From an uncultured Caryophanales bacterium (GTDB lineage: Bacteria > Bacillota_I > Bacilli_A > RFN20 > CAG-826): DNA of 32,523 nucleotides. Position 1 is the stretch's first letter; every line of letters begins with the position of its first letter. The DNA lies in contig CAJJXG010000016.1 of the NCBI GenBank assembly GCA_905197045.1, forward strand, positions 1 to 32,523. The letters are read 5' to 3'. Positions 22,305 to 30,269 of the stretch are shown here, piece by piece. A program made the translations under genes and the position numbers. The notes under the pieces were generated by a model that was given only the letters and a program-made list of their open reading frames with translations, ran no database searches and had not been told where the DNA came from.

Positions 22305-23179
22305 TAAAAATTCCCTCGATCTAAAGTAATTTTTGCTATAACTCCATTTCTAAAATCATTTAAAAACTTGAGTTTTGCGCTTTCTTCGTTTAAAACTCCA
22401 TCTTTTAATAAAGGAATAAATTTAGAAGCAATTATTTTAATAACTTCAAGGTGGTCTAATTTTTCCTTATCAAAATCTCCATTATTTTCTTGTAGATAAG
22501 AAAGAAGTTCAGAAAGATAATATTTCTTTAAAAAGTTAACACCATATTCAATTAAAGTATCTAAAGGTAGAATTTCTTGTCTAATAGAGCCTAATAAAGC
22601 TAACTTAATCGATTCCTCTTCTTTTTCAAAGCGAGGCGTTAAAATCCCTGGAGTATCCATTAAAAAATACTCTTTTGATATTTTTATCCAATTAACTGAA
22701 CGTGTTACGCCTGGCTTATTAGCTGTCTCTAAACGTTTTTTACCTATTAATTGATTAATAATTGTTGATTTACCAACATTGGGAATTCCAACAATCATCC
22801 CTTTATAAATAGAATTTTTAATCCCACGATTTAAATTTTTAATTCTTTTACTTTCAGTAAGATAAGCAAGTTGCTTAGTTAAAATATTTTGTAAACCTAT
22901 TTTTGAATTTAAAGCAATACATCTAACATTCTCTTTAGAGTAATAATTAATCCAATAAGAAGTTAAATTAGGATCAGCTAAATCTTCTTTATTAATTAAA
23001 TATAGTTTTGGCTTTCCACTAAAAACTTTAATTAAATAATCATTAGCACTAGAAAAAGGGGCTCTTGCATCTAAAACAATCACGACAAAATCAATCATTT
23101 TAAGATATTCTTCAATTTTGACATAAGCTTTTTTCATATGTCCCGGAAACCAGTTGATATTTGTCTGCTTCTTTTCCAT
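22304..23179 (-). CDS. rbgA: Ribosome biogenesis GTPase RbgA (YlqF)
   Basis: Circularly permuted GTPase needed for late 50S assembly. The 291 residues begin INWFPGHMKKAYVKI, a family hallmark. The G4 motif NKED (about 69) comes before G1 GIPNVGKST (about 130), G2-like GVTRS and G3 DTPGIL (about 174), which shows the permutation. The C-terminal helical domain (about 200-290) binds the ribosome. It starts 132 bases after rplS, past a strong terminator, so it probably has its own promoter; none is convincing. AAAGGTG precedes the ATG. Coupled to rnhB by TAATG. Confidence 0.97.
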   Translation of the reverse strand: MEKKQTNINWFPGHMKKAYVKIEEYLKMIDFVVIVLDARAPFSSANDYLIKVFSGKPKLYLINKEDLADPNLTSYWINYYSKENVRCIALNSKIGLQNILTKQLAYLTESKRIKNLNRGIKNSIYKGMIVGIPNVGKSTIINQLIGKKRLETANKPGVTRSVNWIKISKEYFLMDTPGILTPRFEKEEESIKLALLGSIRQEILPLDTLIEYGVNFLKKYYLSELLSYLQENNGDFDKEKLDHLEVIKIIASKFIPLLKDGVLNEESAKLKFLNDFRNGVIAKITLDRGNF

Positions 23180-23243
23180 GATTACACCTTTCTCTCATTA
23201 AATGTTTTAACTTTAAATTGTCTATTTCCGTGAATAATTATAG

Positions 23244-23269
23244 AAAAAAGGTGGAGATAATTCCACCTT
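23244..23269 (-). terminator. Intrinsic terminator after rplS
   Basis: On the minus strand AAGGTGGA and TCCACCTT pair over a 6-base loop and are followed by a T-run. It makes rplS a single-gene transcript. Confidence 0.9.
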
Positions 23270-23311
23270 CTAGTCACATCATCAATTTTAATAAATTTAT
23301 TTATAAATAAG

Positions 23312-23665
23312 TTATTTTTTAAGAACTTCTTTAATTCTTGCGGATTTACCACTTCTTTCACGAAGATAGAAAATCTTGCTTCTTCTTACTCTACCAATCT
23401 TTAATACTTCAACGCTAACAACGTTTGGTGAATGAACTCCAAAAATTCTTTCAACGCCAATTTTATCGGACATTTTACGAACCATGAAAGTTTCTCCAAC
23501 ACCATGTCCACGTCTTTCAATAACAACACCTTCAAAAGCTTGAATTCTTGTTTTACCGCCTTCAACGATTCTAACGTTAACTCTTACAGTATCGCCAGCT
23601 TTAAATGAAGGGAAATCTGTTCTTAATTGAGTTGCTTGAACTTCTTTAATTAAGTTTGTATTCAT
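23312..23665 (-). CDS. rplS: 50S ribosomal protein L19
   Basis: L19 lies at the subunit interface. The 117 residues match the family: FKAGDTVRVNVRIVEGGKTR, IQAFEGVVIERRGHGVGETF, MVRKMSDKIGVERIFGVHSP and the C-terminal GRVRRSKIFYLRERSGKSAR with the RLYYLR-like signature. AGGAGG precedes the ATG. It normally follows trmD on the same strand, but here it is transcribed away from rpsP, with its own promoter, leader and terminator. Confidence 0.98.
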   Translation of the reverse strand: MNTNLIKEVQATQLRTDFPSFKAGDTVRVNVRIVEGGKTRIQAFEGVVIERRGHGVGETFMVRKMSDKIGVERIFGVHSPNVVSVEVLKIGRVRRSKIFYLRERSGKSARIKEVLKK

Positions 23666-23750
23666 TTTAATTTCCTCCTATCAATTCGTTCTATAAAATG
23701 TTCTTATAAAGTGACTATTTACATTGGAACACTTGAAGCACTAAATGTGC
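23666..23750 (-). promoter_or_regulatory. rplS mRNA leader, candidate L19 leader
   Basis: About 85 bases separate the predicted transcription start from the rplS ATG. The leader can form GCAC/GTGC and AAGTG/CACTT stems, while TGTTC/GAACA offers an alternative pairing. An autoregulatory L19 leader is known in low-GC Gram-positives. I recognise the setting and pairing potential, not a proven match. Confidence 0.45.
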
Positions 23751-23756
23751 CTAAAA

Positions 23757-23785
23757 ATAATATCAAGACTTGAATTAAAAATCAA
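23757..23785 (-). promoter_or_regulatory. Promoter of rplS
   Basis: There is a -35 box TTGATT (23780-23785), a 17-base spacer and a -10 box TATTAT (23757-23762), preceded by TG for an extended -10. It points away from the rpsP promoter 36 bases to the right. Confidence 0.75.
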
Positions 23786-23820
23786 TGGTTATTTTTCTTC
23801 AAGATGTTAAGTAAATTTAC

Positions 23821-23849
23821 TTGACACTTACTATGCTTTCCATTAAGAT
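23821..23849 (+). promoter_or_regulatory. Promoter of rpsP-khpA-rimM-trmD
   Basis: There is a consensus -35 box TTGACA (23821-23826), a 17-base spacer and a -10 box TAAGAT (23844-23849). Transcription would start near 23856, giving a leader of under 20 bases that includes the AAGGAGA ribosome site. Confidence 0.75.
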
Positions 23850-23873
23850 ATTTGAGCAAAGGAGATTTTTATT

Positions 23874-24197
23874 ATGGCAGTAAAGATTAGATTAGCTCGT
23901 GAAGGTAGAACTCACTTACCATTTTATAGAATCGTTGTTGCTGACAGCAGATATACAAGAGATGGTAGATATCTTGAAAATTTAGGCACCTATGATCCTA
24001 AAAAAGGTATCGCAAACGCAAATTTAAATGAAGAATTAACATTAAAATGGTTAACTGCTGGTGCTCAATATTCCGACACTATTAAAGGCATTTTAACTGC
24101 AAAAGGTTTAATTGCTAAAGCTAAAGAAGAAAAAGCTAAAACAGCAGTCAAAAAAGCTAAAGTCGTTTCTACAAAATCCGTTAAAGAGGCTAAATAA
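23874..24197 (+). CDS. rpsP: 30S ribosomal protein S16
   Basis: S16 of the small subunit. It begins MAVKIRLAREGRTHLPFYRI, followed by VVADSRYTRDGRYLENLGTYDP, both family hallmarks. At 107 residues it is about 17 longer than B. subtilis S16; the excess is a Lys/Ala/Val-rich C-terminal tail (about 82-107). AAGGAGA precedes the ATG. It is the first gene of a four-gene plus-strand operon inside an otherwise minus-strand cluster. Confidence 0.98.
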   Translation: MAVKIRLAREGRTHLPFYRIVVADSRYTRDGRYLENLGTYDPKKGIANANLNEELTLKWLTAGAQYSDTIKGILTAKGLIAKAKEEKAKTAVKKAKVVSTKSVKEAK

Positions 24198-24199
24198 CA

Positions 24200-24475
24200 A
24201 TGGATTATAAAAACTTAATTCGCACAATTGTTGACTCATTTGTTTCCAATCCAGAATCTATTCTTATTAGAGAAATCAATGACGAAAACAAAAATAGTGA
24301 TTTAACTTTCTTAATTTGTGCTCCTAGCGACGATATTGCTAGATTAATTGGCAAAAAAGGCTGTATCGCTAATTCAATTAGAGATATCGTCTCAATCGCT
24401 GGCAAGCTCGAAGGTAAAAAGGTTTTTATTAAGTTTGAATCATTTGAAGGTGAAAATGAAAAGGCTGGAGAATAA
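24200..24475 (+). CDS. khpA: KH-domain RNA-binding protein KhpA (YlqC)
   Basis: Small RNA-binding protein that, in other Bacillota, partners KhpB and influences cell elongation and sRNA-type regulation. The 91 residues hold one KH domain. The GxxG loop is in LIGKKGCIANSIRDIVSIAG (about 50-69), preceded by the strand LTFLICAPSDDIARL. It is slightly longer than the usual 75-80. It starts 2 bases after rpsP; the rpsP-khpA pairing is canonical. The ylqD gene that follows in Bacillus is absent. Confidence 0.92.
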   Translation: MDYKNLIRTIVDSFVSNPESILIREINDENKNSDLTFLICAPSDDIARLIGKKGCIANSIRDIVSIAGKLEGKKVFIKFESFEGENEKAGE

Positions 24476-24507
24476 TCTCCTTCCTTTTTTATATCTAATT
24501 AAGCAAT

Positions 24508-25023
24508 ATGAAAGAATATTTATTAGTTTGTAAAGTATTAAAACCATTAGGACTTAATGGGGAAATGAAGGTATATTCTTATACTACTTTTAAAAATATT
24601 AGATATAAAAAAGGAAATGCCTTATATATTAAAGACAATAACGAATATAAAGCTTTAACTATTAAAAGTCATTATTCAAAAGGCGGTAATATTGAAGTTA
24701 TCTCTTTTAAGGATTATGAAGATATCAACTTAATCGCTCCATTTATTGGACAAGAATTGTATGCTTTAAAAGATGAAAAGCTATTAAACAAAAATGAATT
24801 TTATTATTCTGATTTAATAAATTTAAAAGTTTTAGACGAAGATAATAATGAGCTTGGAAAAGTTATTTCTGTTGAAGAATTTCCTGCTCAAATTACTCTT
24901 AAAATTTCAAAAAACCTTGCAAAAACTCACTTTTTTGTTCCTTTTAATGATTTTTTTGTTAAGAAGGTTGATCTTGAAAATAAAGAAATCATCATTCATT
25001 TAATTGAAGGATTAACTGATTAA
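24508..25023 (+). CDS. rimM: 16S rRNA processing / ribosome maturation factor RimM
   Basis: Helps assemble the 30S head domain and binds S19. The 171 residues begin EYLLVCKVLKPLGLNGEMKV, matching the G-x-hG-hxGE-hkV start of the family, with FVPFNDFFVKKVDLENKEI in the PRC-barrel C-terminal domain (about 100-165). It begins 32 bases after khpA and its stop overlaps the trmD start in TAATG. The short khpA-rimM gap is where ylqD would be in Bacillus. Confidence 0.95.
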   Translation: MKEYLLVCKVLKPLGLNGEMKVYSYTTFKNIRYKKGNALYIKDNNEYKALTIKSHYSKGGNIEVISFKDYEDINLIAPFIGQELYALKDEKLLNKNEFYYSDLINLKVLDEDNNELGKVISVEEFPAQITLKISKNLAKTHFFVPFNDFFVKKVDLENKEIIIHLIEGLTD

Positions 25024-25802
25024 TGATTTTTAAAGTATTAACTCTTTTCCCTGAAATGTTTGAAGGAGTTTTAAACTCTTCAATTTTAAAAAGGGCAATT
25101 GGAAAAAATTTAATCGAAGTTAAACTAATTAATATTCGCGATTACACTAAAGATAAATATAACCGTACAGACACTCCTCCAATTGGTGGCGGAGCTGGTT
25201 TGATTATGAAGTGTCAACCAATTATCGATGCTTTAAAAGATAATATAACCCCTTCTACTCATAAAATCTTACTTTCTCCACGCGGAAAGCAATATAACCA
25301 ACTAAAAGCCAAAGAACTCGCCCAAAATTACGATGACATCTTAATTTTGTGTGGTCATTATGAAGGCATTGATGAAAGAGTTTATCCTTATTTTGATGAA
25401 ATTATTTCAATTGGCGATTATATATTAACTGGAGGAGAAATCGCTTCTTTAGCTATTATCGATTCAGTCTCCCGTCTTCTTGATGGAGTAATTAAAGAAG
25501 AAAGCATTCAAGAAGAGAGTTTTGAAAATAACTTATTAGAATATCCTCAATATACTGAACCATATGAATTTGAAGGATCAAAAGTTCCTGATATTTTATA
25601 TTCTGGAAATCATAATGCAATTTCAAAATGGCGTAAAAAAGAATCTTTACGCCTAACAAAAAAATATCGTGAAGACTTATTTTCCACTTTAATATTTTCT
25701 AAAGAAGAAGAAAAACTTCTTGAAGAATTAGAAAGTGGCGAAACCCCAAAATGGGAAAATGAAGCTATTCTTAAAGGCCATAAATTTATTAAAAACAAAT
25801 AA
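25023..25802 (+). CDS. trmD: tRNA (guanine-N1-)-methyltransferase TrmD (EC 2.1.1.228)
   Basis: Makes m1G37 in tRNAs with S-adenosylmethionine and so prevents frameshifts. The 259-residue SPOUT enzyme shows FKVLTLFPEMFEGVLNSSI, IRDYTKDKYNRTDTPPIGGG, LLSPRGKQYNQ, the trefoil-knot ILCGHYEGIDERV, SIGDYILTGGEIASLAIID and a C-terminal helical domain. PIGGGAG replaces the commoner PYGGGPG loop. TAATG couples it to rimM. It ends the inverted block and faces ffh across a shared terminator. Confidence 0.97.
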   Translation: MIFKVLTLFPEMFEGVLNSSILKRAIGKNLIEVKLINIRDYTKDKYNRTDTPPIGGGAGLIMKCQPIIDALKDNITPSTHKILLSPRGKQYNQLKAKELAQNYDDILILCGHYEGIDERVYPYFDEIISIGDYILTGGEIASLAIIDSVSRLLDGVIKEESIQEESFENNLLEYPQYTEPYEFEGSKVPDILYSGNHNAISKWRKKESLRLTKKYREDLFSTLIFSKEEEKLLEELESGETPKWENEAILKGHKFIKNK

Positions 25803-25844
25803 TTTTGTTAAAAACCTTGCAAATCTTAAGTATTTTAGAAAAAA

Positions 25845-25874
25845 AGCTCTTGTCCTTATAAATAAACAAGAGCT
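25845..25874. terminator. Bidirectional terminator between trmD and ffh
   Basis: AGCTCTTGT and ACAAGAGCT form a 9-bp stem over a 12-base loop. The minus strand continues with a run of seven T (a strong end for ffh), and the plus strand continues with GTTTTATATTT (a weaker end for trmD). The genes converge on it. Confidence 0.88.
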
Positions 25875-25883
25875 GTTTTATAT

Positions 25884-27230
25884 TTAAAAAGGCATTTTCC
25901 CATTCATTCCAGAAGGGAAATTAAACTTACCGTTTTTTCCTCTCATTTGTTTCATCATCAATTTCATTTGATCGTATTTTTTAATTACCTTATTTACATC
26001 AGCGTTAGTTTTTCCACTTCCATTAGCAATTCTTACTTTACGAGAATTCTTTAAAATTTCAGGATGTGCTCTTTCTTCAGGTGTCATTGAATTTATGATA
26101 ACTTCAAAGTTTTTCATCTCTTTTTCGGCTGCACTAAGTTGAGCATCGTTTACTTTTGGCATTCCAGGAATTAATTTTAATAATCCTCCAAGTGATCCAA
26201 GCTTTTGGACTTGTTTCATTTGTTTTAACATATCGTCAAGTGTGAAGTTTCCTTCTACCATCTTCTTAACACTTTTTTTAGCGTCTTTCTCATCAATATT
26301 TTCACTAACCTTATCAATAAGAGTTAAAACATCACCCATTCCAAGAATTCTTTCAGCCATTCTATCAGGGTGGAAAATATCTAAATCAGATATTTTTTCA
26401 CCAGTTCCGATAAATTTAATTGGGACTCCAGTTACATGAGCAATAGATAAAGCTGCACCACCTCTTGAATCACCATCCATCTTCGACATGATGGCACCAG
26501 TTAATTTCAAATCCTCATTAAATTTTTTAGCGACATTAACCGAATCTTGACCAGCCATTGCATCAGTTAAAAGTAAAATTTCATCAGGTTCAACTTTACC
26601 TTTTATATTTTTAAGTTCATCCATTAAGGCTTCATCAATTTGTAATCGGCCAGCAGTATCAATAATTAAAACATCATAATGGTCATTAAAAGCGGCTTCT
26701 TTAGCTTTAAGCGCGATATTTACAGGATTTTCTTTAGTACCTAAATTAATTAAAGGAACATTTATTTGTTTTGCAATTTGGTCAAGTTGATCAATTGCGG
26801 CAGGACGATATACGTCACAAGCAGCAAGTAAAACTTTTTTATTAAGTTTATTTTTCATTAAATAAGCTAATTTACCAGCCGTTGTAGTTTTACCACTACC
26901 TTGTAAACCAACGAGTAAAATAACTGTAGGTTTATTTTTGTTATAAGTTAATTCACAGCTATCGCTTCCAAGAAGTTGAACAAGTTCATCGCGGACAATC
27001 TTGATGACCATCTCGCTTGGATTTAGCTTATCAAAAACTTTTTCACCAATTGCTTTTTCTTTAACCCCATTAACAAAATCACGAACAACTTTGTAATTTA
27101 CATCTGCTTCAAGAAGAGCTATACGCACTTCTTTTAGCATTTCATCCATGTTTTTTTCGCTTAAATGAGATTCACCTTTAATTTTTTTAATTACTTTTGA
27201 AAATTTCTCTGTTAAAGCTTCAAATGCCAT
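25884..27230 (-). CDS. ffh: Signal recognition particle protein Ffh (SRP54)
   Basis: GTPase that binds signal sequences and SRP RNA for co-translational targeting. The ATG at 27228-27230 (MAFEALTEKF) is chosen since GAGGTG lies just upstream; an in-frame ATG five codons earlier lacks one. This gives 448 residues. The N domain (1-90) precedes the G domain with GLQGSGKTTTAGKLA (about 107), DTAGRLQIDEALMDEL, TDAMAGQDSVNVA and TKMDGDSRGGAALSI. The C-terminal M domain (about 300-440) is methionine-rich with LKLIPGMPKV and the RNA-binding SRKVRIANGSG. It overlaps ylxM by 11 bases, in the canonical ftsY-ylxM-ffh order. Confidence 0.98.
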   Translation of the reverse strand: MAFEALTEKFSKVIKKIKGESHLSEKNMDEMLKEVRIALLEADVNYKVVRDFVNGVKEKAIGEKVFDKLNPSEMVIKIVRDELVQLLGSDSCELTYNKNKPTVILLVGLQGSGKTTTAGKLAYLMKNKLNKKVLLAACDVYRPAAIDQLDQIAKQINVPLINLGTKENPVNIALKAKEAAFNDHYDVLIIDTAGRLQIDEALMDELKNIKGKVEPDEILLLTDAMAGQDSVNVAKKFNEDLKLTGAIMSKMDGDSRGGAALSIAHVTGVPIKFIGTGEKISDLDIFHPDRMAERILGMGDVLTLIDKVSENIDEKDAKKSVKKMVEGNFTLDDMLKQMKQVQKLGSLGGLLKLIPGMPKVNDAQLSAAEKEMKNFEVIINSMTPEERAHPEILKNSRKVRIANGSGKTNADVNKVIKKYDQMKLMMKQMRGKNGKFNFPSGMNGKMPF

Positions 27231-27537
27231 ATAACACCTCGTCAATTAATTTTTGTTTTTCTTCTTCTTTTAATGATGATTTTTCAATATCTGCGACTAG
27301 TTTTTGATTTTTTTCATGTAATCTTAATTTATTTTCATAATCATTAAGTTTTTTAATTGAATGTTCAATTGTATCTAAAACTGCTGCGCGCGAAATTTTA
27401 AGTTCATCAGAAATTTCTTTTAAAGAAAGATTGTAAGAGTAATATTTTTCCATAATACTCTTTTGCTTTTCGGTTAATAATTCTTTATATAAATCAAAAA
27501 GAGTATTAATGTATTCAACTTTTTCTAATTCATTCAT
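27220..27537 (-). CDS. ylxM: YlxM/p13 family helix-turn-helix protein
   Basis: UPF0122 family protein linked to the SRP pathway. In Streptococcus the YlxM homologue acts with SRP components. The 105 residues are helical. LTEKQKSIMEKYYSYNLSLK leads into the sigma-region-4-like helix-turn-helix EISDELKISRAAVLDTIEHS (about 41-60), followed by a charged coiled C-terminus. It overlaps ftsY by 8 bases and ffh by 11, so the three SRP genes are translationally coupled. Confidence 0.93.
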   Translation of the reverse strand: MNELEKVEYINTLFDLYKELLTEKQKSIMEKYYSYNLSLKEISDELKISRAAVLDTIEHSIKKLNDYENKLRLHEKNQKLVADIEKSSLKEEEKQKLIDEVLYGI

Positions 27538-28549
27538 CTTTAATCAAACTTGAGCAGAGCCCATATAAATATTTATCTAAATCAAATTCTTCTAAATCAG
27601 AATCTTTTTCACCAAGTCCAATAAATCTTACAGGAATTCCTAATTCTTCTCTTATTGCAAGAATAATTCCACCTTTTGAAGTGCCATCCATCTTAGTAAT
27701 GACAATTCCAGTAACATTAATTAATTCTTTAAAAGCCTTCGCTTGTAAAACTCCATTTTGTCCAGTTGTCGCATCAATTACTAAAAAACACTCTGGAGCA
27801 AGATTAGTCAATTTAGTAACAACGTTATATATTTTTCTTAGCTCTTCCATTAAGTTTTTCTTATTTTGGAGTCTTCCAGCGGTATCAATAATTACTAAAT
27901 CAAATTCTTCTTCAATTCCTTTTTTGGTGCCTTTATAAGCAACACTTGCTGGATCTTCATTTTCTTCCCCAGTAACAATTGGAATATTTAATCGATTAGC
28001 CCAAACCGTTAATTGCTCTTTAGCACCAGCTCTAAAAGTATCTGCGGCAACAAGCATTACTTTTTTACCTTTTTCTAGATAACGCTTAGCAAGTTTAGCA
28101 ATAGTTGTCGTTTTGCCAACGCCATTTACACCAGTCATAAGTAAAACAACTGGTTTATGATCAAAAGTTAACTCATTTTTAATGTCTTCGCCTTCTTTTA
28201 AATAATTTAAAAACATTCGGTCAACGAGCATCTCATTAATCTCTTTTGGCTCAGTTATATTGTTTTCTTTTGTATATTCAAGTAAGTTTTCAATAGTATT
28301 AATAGTAAAAGAAACGCCACAATCGGCTTCAATTAAAATTTCTTCAAGCTCTTCAAAATATTCTTGATTGGCGCTTTTATATCTTTTAGCTAATTCATCA
28401 AGTTTATTAGAAAAATTTTTACGAGATTTTTCTAATCCTGCATTATATTTTTGAAGAGATTCCTCCTCCTTTTTATTTTCAGGAGTAAGTTCAACCTTTT
28501 CTTCTTTCTTTTTACCAAATTTATCTTTTAAAAACTTAAATAAACCCAT
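27530..28549 (-). CDS. ftsY: SRP receptor GTPase FtsY
   Basis: Docks SRP-ribosome complexes at the membrane by forming a GTPase heterodimer with Ffh. The 339 residues have a short charged A region (KFLKDKFGKKKEEKVE at the N-terminus, likely membrane-contacting), an N domain, then the G domain with GVNGVGKTTTIAKLAKRY (about 138), DTFRAGAKEQL, DTAGRLQNKKNLMEEL, DATTGQNGV and TKMDGTSKGGIILAI. smc, which normally lies between rnc and ftsY, is absent: ftsY starts 14 bases after the rnc stop. Confidence 0.98.
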   Translation of the reverse strand: MGLFKFLKDKFGKKKEEKVELTPENKKEEESLQKYNAGLEKSRKNFSNKLDELAKRYKSANQEYFEELEEILIEADCGVSFTINTIENLLEYTKENNITEPKEINEMLVDRMFLNYLKEGEDIKNELTFDHKPVVLLMTGVNGVGKTTTIAKLAKRYLEKGKKVMLVAADTFRAGAKEQLTVWANRLNIPIVTGEENEDPASVAYKGTKKGIEEEFDLVIIDTAGRLQNKKNLMEELRKIYNVVTKLTNLAPECFLVIDATTGQNGVLQAKAFKELINVTGIVITKMDGTSKGGIILAIREELGIPVRFIGLGEKDSDLEEFDLDKYLYGLCSSLIKDE

Positions 28550-28563
28550 ACTTATTCCTTAAC

Positions 28564-29247
28564 TTAAATTGCTTTTTTATTTAATGCATCTTTAGCAGCT
28601 TCTTGTTCGGCGATTTTTTTACTGCGACCTTCGCCTCGGCCTAAAACAATTCCATTAAAACTAACTTCTGCAAAAAATACGCGGTTATGTGGTGGTCCTT
28701 TTTCAAAAACTATTTTATATGAAACAGATTCGCGATATTCAGCTTGCATTGCTTCTTGAAGAATTGATTTATAATCTTTAACTTCATCAAGCGTGAAATT
28801 TTTAACATCATCTTGATAAATCATTTCAATGAAATGACGAGCAAATTCGATTCCTTTATCAAGATAAACCGCTCCAATTACTGCCTCAAAAACGTCTTCT
28901 AAAATTGATTGATTATTCATAACTTCTTGAGGTGTTAAGCTTTTACCGGCGCGAATATAATCTGGATATCCTTCTTTTCGAGCAAGTTTTGCAAGGTATT
29001 CGCTTTGAACAAGATAACTTTTGGCCTTTGTCAAAGCTCCTTCAAGCATGTCAGGATGTTCTTTAAAGAGCATTGAAGCAATAACAAAACCTAAAACGCT
29101 ATCACCCATAAATTCTAATCTTTCATAATCATGATGATGAGTTTTTGCATCACTATTAAAAGATGAATGGGTAAAAGCCATTTCATATAAATCTTTACGT
29201 TTTGTTTCAATTTGAAATTTTGTTAAAAAATCCTCAACTGATTTCAC
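28564..29247 (-). CDS. rnc: Ribonuclease III (EC 3.1.26.3)
   Basis: Cuts double-stranded RNA, including rRNA precursors. The 227 residues hold an N-terminal nuclease domain with signature YERLEFMGDSVLGF (about 41-54) and the catalytic-site segment LEDVFEAVIGAVYLDKG (about 116-132), then a dsRNA-binding domain (about 155-225, ending EQEAAKDALNKKAI). The start is GTG at 29245-29247, which overlaps the plsX TGA stop. AGAGGA lies upstream inside plsX. plsX-rnc adjacency replaces plsX-fabD-fabG-acpP-rnc of Bacillus. Confidence 0.97.
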   Translation of the reverse strand: MKSVEDFLTKFQIETKRKDLYEMAFTHSSFNSDAKTHHHDYERLEFMGDSVLGFVIASMLFKEHPDMLEGALTKAKSYLVQSEYLAKLARKEGYPDYIRAGKSLTPQEVMNNQSILEDVFEAVIGAVYLDKGIEFARHFIEMIYQDDVKNFTLDEVKDYKSILQEAMQAEYRESVSYKIVFEKGPPHNRVFFAEVSFNGIVLGRGEGRSKKIAEQEAAKDALNKKAI

Positions 29248-30224
29248 TTAGAAAGTTCCTCTTTAAACTTATTAACAATATCAACACTAACTAATTTATA
29301 GCCATTTTCTAAAGCACTTAAAAATGATTGAACATCGCTACTTCCATGAGCCTTAATAACAACGCCATTTACACCCATAAGCAAAGCGCCACCTACATTT
29401 TTATAATCCATTTTTTCTTTCATTTGACTGATTCCTTTTTTTGAAAAAAGATAACCAATCATTGAAAAAATATTACGTTTAAAGGCATCTTTTAGCATGC
29501 TTGACATCGCTTTAGCAGTGCCTTCAACAGCTTTTAAATAAATATTTCCACTATATCCATCAGCGACTAAAACATCAATATTACCATATAAAGGATCGCG
29601 TGCTTCAATATTACCTTTAAAATTAATTAATTCACATTCTTTTAAAAGTGGATAGGCCTCTTTACCAAGTGGTGAGCCCTTTTCCTCTTCAGTTCCATTT
29701 GATAAAAGATAGACGCTTGGATTTTTACTTTGATAAATAATTGAATAATAAATTGAGCCCATAACTGCAAATTGAACAAGTTCTTCTTTAGTATTTGCAT
29801 TATTTGCTCCTAAATCACAAACAACAAACTTTTTCTTTTCTTTGATAGTTGGAAAAGAAGTAATTAAACAAGGTCTTGTAATACCAGGAATTCTTTTAAT
29901 TTTAAATATTGCTGCGCTTAATAAAGCCCCTGTACTACCAGCACTAATTAAAGCATCACACCCATTTTTTAAATAGGTGTCGATTGCAACCATTAAACTT
30001 GATTCTTTCTCTTTTAAGGCTGTTAAAGGATCAACATCCATTTTTAAAACCGTTTTTGATTCAACAAGATGAACATTATTAAAAGAGTTAAATTCAGCTA
30101 ATGGAGCTAATTCTCCAACTAGAAAAAACTCTACATCTTTATGTCTTTTAATAAATTCTTTGGTGGCACCAATTGTCGCTTTTAAGCCATTATCGCCACC
30201 CATCATATCAATAACAAATTTCAT
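29244..30224 (-). CDS. plsX: Acyl-ACP:phosphate acyltransferase PlsX (EC 2.3.1.274)
   Basis: Makes acyl-phosphate from acyl-ACP for PlsY in phospholipid synthesis; a soluble, membrane-associated enzyme. The 326 residues start MKFVIDMMGGDNG, the family hallmark. Further motifs are DALISAGSTGALLSAA, GITRPCLITSFP, VVCDLGANNAN and VADGYSGNIYLKAVEGTAKA. AAAGGAG precedes the ATG. A terminator ends only about 20 bases upstream and no promoter fits in between, so expression must come from read-through or from a promoter inside fakA. The fabD, fabG and acpP genes usual next to it are not here. The adjoining fakA feeds the same acyl-phosphate pool. Confidence 0.97.
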   Translation of the reverse strand: MKFVIDMMGGDNGLKATIGATKEFIKRHKDVEFFLVGELAPLAEFNSFNNVHLVESKTVLKMDVDPLTALKEKESSLMVAIDTYLKNGCDALISAGSTGALLSAAIFKIKRIPGITRPCLITSFPTIKEKKKFVVCDLGANNANTKEELVQFAVMGSIYYSIIYQSKNPSVYLLSNGTEEEKGSPLGKEAYPLLKECELINFKGNIEARDPLYGNIDVLVADGYSGNIYLKAVEGTAKAMSSMLKDAFKRNIFSMIGYLFSKKGISQMKEKMDYKNVGGALLMGVNGVVIKAHGSSDVQSFLSALENGYKLVSVDIVNKFKEELSK

Positions 30225-30244
30225 AAATAATGCTCCTTTAATAG

Positions 30245-30269
30245 GAAAAAATCCCTAAGTTAAGGGATT
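30245..30269 (-). terminator. Terminator between fakA and plsX
   Basis: On the minus strand AATCCCT and AGGGATT pair over a 6-base loop and run into T. It begins right at the fakA stop and ends about 10 bases before the plsX ribosome site, so it may act as an attenuator for plsX-rnc-ftsY-ylxM-ffh. Confidence 0.75.

Noticed and set aside
27231..27245. Upstream ATG start for ffh
   Set aside because: The five extra codons lack a ribosome site and extend beyond the conserved N-terminus; the ATG at 27230 follows GAGGTG.
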